DNA of 44,192 nt from Chrysophaeum taylorii (taxonomy: Eukaryota; Sar; Pelagophyceae; Pelagomonadales; Pelagomonadaceae): positions 1 through 44,192 of the forward strand of contig JAQMWT010000399.1 of assembly GCA_029834535.1 (NCBI GenBank), written 5' to 3'. Positions 40,313 to 44,192 of the stretch are shown piece after piece. Within the stretch, counting starts at the first letter, position 1. Each line of letters opens with the position of its first letter. The position numbers and the translations under genes are program-made. Below the pieces are notes generated by a model that saw nothing but the letters and a program-made list of their open reading frames with translations, was not told the DNA's origin and ran no database searches.

Positions 40313-40340
40313 AATGTCGACTGCTAAGAGGGGGTGTGTG
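40311..40340 (+). other. Best plus-strand copy of the GTCGACTGCTAAG motif
   Basis: TAAATGTCGACTGCTAAGAG followed by GGGGTGTGTG shares over 20 bases with the reverse complement of 30,371-30,394. The two sit 10 kb apart in opposite orientations. Confidence 0.6.
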
Positions 40341-40430
40341 TGGGGACCATGAAGGATGTGCGGGTTTGGGGGTATGTTTGTCCCTCGATTTAGGTAAGGA
40401 TAAGGTAGGCCCGCGAGCCAGGCGGGCATT

Positions 40431-40989
40431 GATCCTCCAAGCCGTCTACGGCGACCTCGCAGACTGTTTCCACGACCCGCGGCGGCTCTTTCAGCGCGCC
40501 ATTCACGCCCCGTCGAAACGATGTTGTCGATGCTGACAACGCGCGCATGACCGCGGCCTTTTTTTCCCGGAGACGAGGCGTGGGAGTTCTTTTCGGCTGA
40601 CTAGGCTGGGTCGGAAGACGACGCCTCGCTCTTTACAGAGTTTTCAACTCCCTGACAACCAACGGCATGCTGACTTTGATCGCGAGCTGTTCTTCGCAAC
40701 CTCGACCCGTCGCACGGCCACTGCAACGGTACCAGATACATGATCGATCGTGTCGTTGTCACCGAGGCTCCAACCTGTATCCCTTAAGGCCCGCCTACGC
40801 CAAACGATCAAGAGCCAGGGCCAGACGCCCCGCGAGGTCGGCGTCCTCTTGCCCAAGCCCGTCTTCTGCCACGTCCAGCTCTACGTGGCTCTCTGTCGAT
40901 CGGCAACCCCGGGGATATCCTCCACCCTACCCCACACGTGCTGCGCAATACCGATAAGCCCCCTCCCGGCGTCTACACGCGCACTGTAG
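40431..40989 (+). pseudogene. PIF1/Helitron-type helicase C-terminal remnant, copy A
   Basis: Translated in pieces, it carries the C-terminal landmarks of PIF1-like helicases as found in Helitrons. A PR-x-x-V-V-D-A-D-N-A-R-type segment lies near 40,507-40,545, followed by a Leu-Asn-Ser-Leu-Thr-type stretch. The last motif TIKSQGQTPREVGVLLPKP then VFCHVQLYVALCRSATPG stands at about 40,800-40,915. The usual family form is TINKSQGQT and VALSR, so this copy has lost an Asn and carries Cys for Ser. The nuclease (Rep) and N-terminal helicase parts are absent and the frame is broken several times. Confidence 0.75.
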
Positions 40990-41012
40990 GTGTCCCTGCC
41001 ACTGGGTGAACT

Positions 41013-41308
41013 ACAACCATGAACTTACTGTTGAGATTGGGACTAGGTGAACTTAGTGACCAGGTGAACTTACTGGACCAGGTGAACTTACTGCGGCTTT
41101 TAGTAAACTCAAAGTTTGCGCGGCGTGTGATCAAAGCGCTAGATTGGCGGGGGAGAGACGAAGCTGAAGGAGAGTGAGGTGAGTGGGTGCGGGTTTACGC
41201 CGAATTTACTGGGGTAAGAGATTGGGACTAGGTGAACTTAACGGCAACAGATGAATTTGCTGGGGTTAGAGATTGGGACTAGGTGAACTTACTGGCCTGC
41301 ACTTGTCC
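41013..41308 (+). repeat. AGGTGAACTTACTGG repeats, copy A block
   Basis: Irregularly spaced copies of CCAGGTGAACTTACTG with variants (TTAGTG, TTAACG, GATGAATTTGCTGG), interspersed with GAGATTGGGACT. No frame is conserved. It looks like non-coding, possibly subterminal, repeat DNA of the same element as the helicase tail. Confidence 0.75.
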
Positions 41309-41434
41309 TAACTACTAATCGACAGATGTTTGTCTGTCTGTTTGTTTGTCTGTCTGTTTGTCTGTCCCTCGATTTAGGGTAAGGATCAGGTAGGCGCGAG
41401 AGTAAGGATCAGGTAGGCGCGAGAGCCAGATAGT

Positions 41435-42012
41435 GATCCTCCAAGCCGTCTACGGCGACCTCGCAGACTATTTCCACGACCCGCGGCGGCTCTTTCAGCG
41501 CGCCATTCTCACGCCCCGTCGAAACGATGTTGTCGATGCTGACAACGCGCGCATGACCGCGGCCTTTTTTTTCCCGGAGACGAGGCGTCGGAGTTCTTTT
41601 CGGCTGACTAGGCTGGGTCGGAAGACGACGCCTCGCTCTTTACAGTAGAGTTTTCAACTCCCTGACAACCAACGGCATGCTGACTTTGATCGCGAGCTTA
41701 ATGTCTTCGCAACCTCGACCCGTCGCACGGCCACTGCAACGGTACCAGATACATGATCGATCGTGTTGTGTCACCGAGGCTCCTCCAACCTGTATCGCTT
41801 AAGACCCGCCGACGCCAAACGATCAACAAGAGCCAGGGCCAGACGCCCCGCGAGGTCGGCGTCCTCTTCCCAAGCCCGTCTTCTGCCACGCCTCCGCTCT
41901 ACGTGGCTCTCTGTCGATCGGCAACCCCGAGATGCCACTCATCTGGGTCGACGACTCCACCCCACCGCCGCAATACCGATAAGCCCTCCCGGCGTCTACA
42001 CGCGCACTGTAG
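41435..42012 (+). pseudogene. PIF1/Helitron-type helicase C-terminal remnant, copy B
   Basis: The same part of the protein as copy A, in places better preserved. One frame reads ILTPRRNDVVDADNARMTAAF near 41,507-41,570, and the last motif retains the Asn lost in copy A (TINKSQGQTPREVGVLFP, near 41,820). The LYVALCR box follows. Other stretches are worse, with a TAG-like insertion near 41,645 and shifts around 41,700 and 41,880. It cannot encode an active helicase as written. Confidence 0.75.
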
Positions 42013-42019
42013 AACTTCT

Positions 42020-42321
42020 GGGCCAGGTGAACTACTGGGGTTTGAGATGGGCAGGATCAGAACCAAACTTATTGAGTCAAACTTATTGGACCAAGTGAAC
42101 TTACTGGGGTTTTAGGTATGAACGTTAGCGGTGCGCGGATCAAAGCAGCTTAGATTGCGGAGCAGACCATGCCTCGCCATGCTGGTGAGGGATGAACAGT
42201 TTATTTACGCCGAAACTCATTAAGTTGAGATTGGACTAGGTGAACTTACTGACCAGGTGAACTTACTGGTTAAGATTGTACCAGGTGTTCCGCTTGGCGA
42301 ACTTACTGGCCTGCACTTGTA
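42020..42321 (+). repeat. AGGTGAACTTACTGG repeats, copy B block
   Basis: Counterpart of the copy A block, with the same GAACTTACTG core, the GGGGTTTTAGGTATGAACG variant, and the same terminal CTTACTGGCCTGCACTTGT. Confidence 0.75.
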
Positions 42322-42563
42322 ATCACGTTCATGTCGTACTGGGGTGCCGTGACCATATGGTGTTGGAGTAATGTTACGAATGGTATGAGGCGTTAGACTA
42401 GCGATAGGAGAAAGACGTAAGGATACTGGATATGGTGCAGGGGTAAGTGTCATAGCTTCTTCACACAGGTGCTGGAAAAGAAGGAAAAGGAAAAAGGGGT
42501 AAGTGAGGTCTTCACACAGGTGCTGGAAAAGAAGGAAAAGGAAAAAAAGGGTAAGTGAGACGC
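42322..42563. other. Purine-rich spacer with a 51-bp tandem duplication
   Basis: CTTCACACAGGTGCTGGAAA followed by AGAAGGAAAAGGAAAAA occurs at 42,459 and again at 42,510. A further 18-bp duplication (TTGAGGAAGACGTCACA) lies just outside at about 42,578-42,613. No gene is supported. On the minus strand it lies downstream of the copia RNase H, where a 3' LTR would be expected, but I cannot define LTR ends. Confidence 0.5.
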
Positions 42564-44192
42564 TCACAGAGGAGAAGCTTTGAGGAAGACGTCACATTTG
42601 AGGAAGACGTCACAGAGGCATTGTGGCAAGAAAAAGAGACAACAGAGATCAGGGCGAAGATCAGGAAGTGAGGTAAAGAGCACGAAGCCGGAGGAAGGAA
42701 GGAGCTTCCGTACTGCGGGTGAAAATATCGCTAAGATTGTTAAGGCGGGTATGTGCTTGAGATCGATGATGTGGTTGCGATGGTACTCGGCGGTACTGTA
42801 AAAGCGAATGTCAATATGGCGGGGGGGCCGTGTGACACAATTGTGACGAACTTGGGGGAAGGTTGTGCTATTATCAACATCCATTGTGACCGTTTGACGG
42901 GGGAGATCAAAGTCATCAGTTTTTGAGAGAGCTCAGCGTAGCAGCAGTAAAGAGCAGCAATTCAGCTTCGAAAGAAGAACGGCGCTATTGCGAGCGGAGC
43001 AGCGTCATCATAGAACCAGCAAGGAGAAAACAAAAACCAGTTGTAGAGTGGCGGTCATCAGGGTCGTCGGCCCAGCTGGAGTCGGAATAACCACAGAGAC
43101 GAAGGGTTTTAGAATCGCGACCAAGAATAAGGGCAAGATCCTGAGTACCGTTGAGGTAACGCAGAGTGTGGGATAAAGCGTGCCAGTGGGGTTTACCAGG
43201 ATTGTGGGAAAAACGCGCACACCGATTGACGGACCAAGTGATATCAGGGCGAGTCATGATGGAGATGAAGAGGACACAGCCAACAATACGGCGAAGCGAT
43301 GCTGCCATGAAAATGTGATCTGAGAACCAGGAGCGGACAATCAGCCGCAGAAAGATGAAGACCTTTGGGAGCGGAGTGAGTTCGTCGCTGTTGATGCGCC
43401 GATGTTCAGGATTTTACGCATGGGATTGGTCAAGAGTGAGGGTTCTCCGAGGGCGATCACGCGTAATGCGAAGACCAACGTAAAGGTGAGATCGAGTTCA
43501 TTGACGTCAGTGAAAGCGCGGAAACGGAGGAGCCGCTTGTAATAATGCCCAGTGAGGGTGTGCCTGCAAGAAGATCATCGACGACCAAAACAAGACGGAG
43601 GACCACGGTAGAATTGAGCACGAGCTTGTAATGGCAAGTGTCACCAGATCCGCGGACGAAGCCACAAATCATTGAGAAGCCGTTCCAAATAAAGCCACCA
43701 ATTGCGACAAGCTTGTTTGCAACCATACCAAGAGCGACGGAGCTTGTGTCGATTTTAAACCGGTGGGTTGGCGAGGAGCACGCCTGGGTGGCCAGACATG
43801 ATGCCTCGTCAATGGGAGCTTGAATAAAAGCGGAGCTAACATCCAACCCCAGTAAATCCCAGTCACGAACAGCGACAAAGGTCAGAAAGAAACGGATCGT
43901 GACGATGTTGGCAACTGGCAGCGCGTGTCATGATAACCACGCCGTGAACCTGTAACTGCGGACGACAAGGCGAGCCTTGTAATGATTTGAAGCGGCCAGA
44001 GTCACGCCTCTTGCGGAGGATCCACTTGAGGGGCCGCAAATGTTGCCAGAAAAAGTCTGAGGGAGGCGAATCACATCCCAACAACCGTTGACCAAGAGAG
44101 CTGTATTCTTTAGCGATGGCTTGCAACCAACCAGGACGCTCGCATTGAGTCGAGTTTTTTTCATAGCAATACGTAACTGAACGAAGTACAAC
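42564..44192 (-). pseudogene. Degenerate Ty1/copia retrotransposon, reverse transcriptase and RNase H, runs off the right edge
   Basis: On the minus strand, right to left: a segment before the RT (AIAKEYSSLG, then LKWILRKR, then YKARLVV in another frame; 43,950-44,130), the RT core (LDVSSAFIQAPIDE near 43,830, and the catalytic box as LVVDDLLAG near 43,570), and the TRPDITWSVNRCARFSHNPG and HTLRYLNGT segments (43,120-43,260). RNase H follows with GYSDSSWADDPDDRHSTTGF (43,030-43,090), FEAELL (near 42,970), VDNSTT and RHIDIRFY (42,780-42,880). These are standard copia landmarks in standard order. The reading frame changes repeatedly, and the catalytic YVDD-type box is VVDD. Integrase and gag, if present, lie outside the window. 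Confidence 0.9.

Larger units (their letters stand above)
39806..40369. other. Intergenic region with hairpin, (GTTA)n and two GTCGAC motifs
   Basis: No supported gene. The piece at 39,871-39,936 (CTAACTAC...TAATCGACACATG, then T and TCTG repeats) is shared with 41,307-41,345, linking it to the helicase duplication next door. GTCGAC motifs stand at 39,932 and 40,317. Confidence 0.5.
40370..41308 (+). repeat. Helicase-tail duplication, copy A
   Basis: First of two direct copies of about 1 kb. It starts near GTTTGTCCCTCGATTTAGG, contains the helicase remnant, and ends with AGGTGAACTTACTGG repeats and the tail CTTACTGGCCTGCACTTGT. Copy B lies 1004-1023 bases to the right, the offset drifting because of small indels. 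Confidence 0.85.
41345..42321 (+). repeat. Helicase-tail duplication, copy B
   Basis: Direct repeat of 40,370-41,308 with small insertions, including a doubled GTAAGGATCAGGTAGGCGCGAG near 41,382-41,425. The two copies share most bases but differ in several indels, so the duplication is not brand new. Confidence 0.85.

Noticed and set aside
42459..42560. Purine-rich tract as the copia polypurine tract
   Set aside because: It is purine-rich on the plus strand, whereas the element is on the minus strand, so the orientation is wrong.
1..44192. tRNA or rRNA genes
   Set aside because: Scanning by eye for the T-loop (GGTTCGAATCC-type) and rRNA cores found no convincing candidate. A covariance-model search would be needed to exclude them.

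Overview
The window looks like nuclear DNA of a protist, most likely a stramenopile-type alga (an inference). The reasons are moderately GC-rich genes with little sign of introns, eukaryotic transposons (hAT, Ty1/copia and a PIF1/Helitron-type helicase), microsatellites, a cathepsin X-like protease, and two proteins whose sequence style I associate with stramenopiles. There are no operons, rRNAs or recognisable tRNAs, and nothing bacterial.

Region 1, about 1-27,856 (+ strand), is the 3' part of one giant gene whose 5' end lies outside the window. It encodes over 9,000 residues of acidic, Pro/Glu/Asp/Val/Ala-rich, largely disordered-looking protein built from nested repeats. First come about 14 nearly identical tandem units of 1257 bp (419 codons; 1-17,466). 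Then 3.5 units of 1101 bp (367 codons; 18,095-21,979). Then diverged single modules to about 24,500, a unique stretch, an array of 13 copies of an EIEIRTNF motif (25,523-26,971), and a Thr-Pro-rich basic C-terminus. The same core (LP..., SPR, then an acidic DPxD box, then an EP) recurs in both large arrays and in the single modules, so the protein appears to have grown by repeated amplification of one ancestral module of about 152 residues. The frame is open without a break from about 10,791 to 27,856. Upstream it is interrupted a few times, mostly at G or A runs whose length differs by one from the other copies, so those breaks may be consensus errors.

Region 2, 27,857-30,715, holds a convergent intact gene (28,156-29,463, - strand) for a coiled-coil protein with three P-x-W-L motifs at its C-terminus. 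It also holds its upstream region, a long CT/GT microsatellite, and a cluster of four copies of an unexplained GTCGAC-centred motif.

Region 3, 30,716-33,598, is a complete-ended hAT transposon with 18-bp perfect terminal inverted repeats and an 8-bp target duplication (AATATTAT). Its BED-finger transposase is spread over several frames.

Region 4, 33,607-38,513, holds a Lys/Glu-rich protein with repeated RGRG...PAWM motifs (34,231-35,456, one frame break), a stretch I cannot assign, and a cathepsin X-like cysteine protease (about 36,790-37,621). The protease has all catalytic residues but two single-base frame breaks.

Region 5, 38,514-44,192, is a mosaic of broken genes and mobile elements. 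It contains a duplicated signal-peptide segment with a possible glycosyltransferase remnant, two direct copies of a PIF1/Helitron-type helicase tail each followed by AGGTGAACTTACTGG repeats, and a degenerate Ty1/copia element on the - strand that runs off the right edge.
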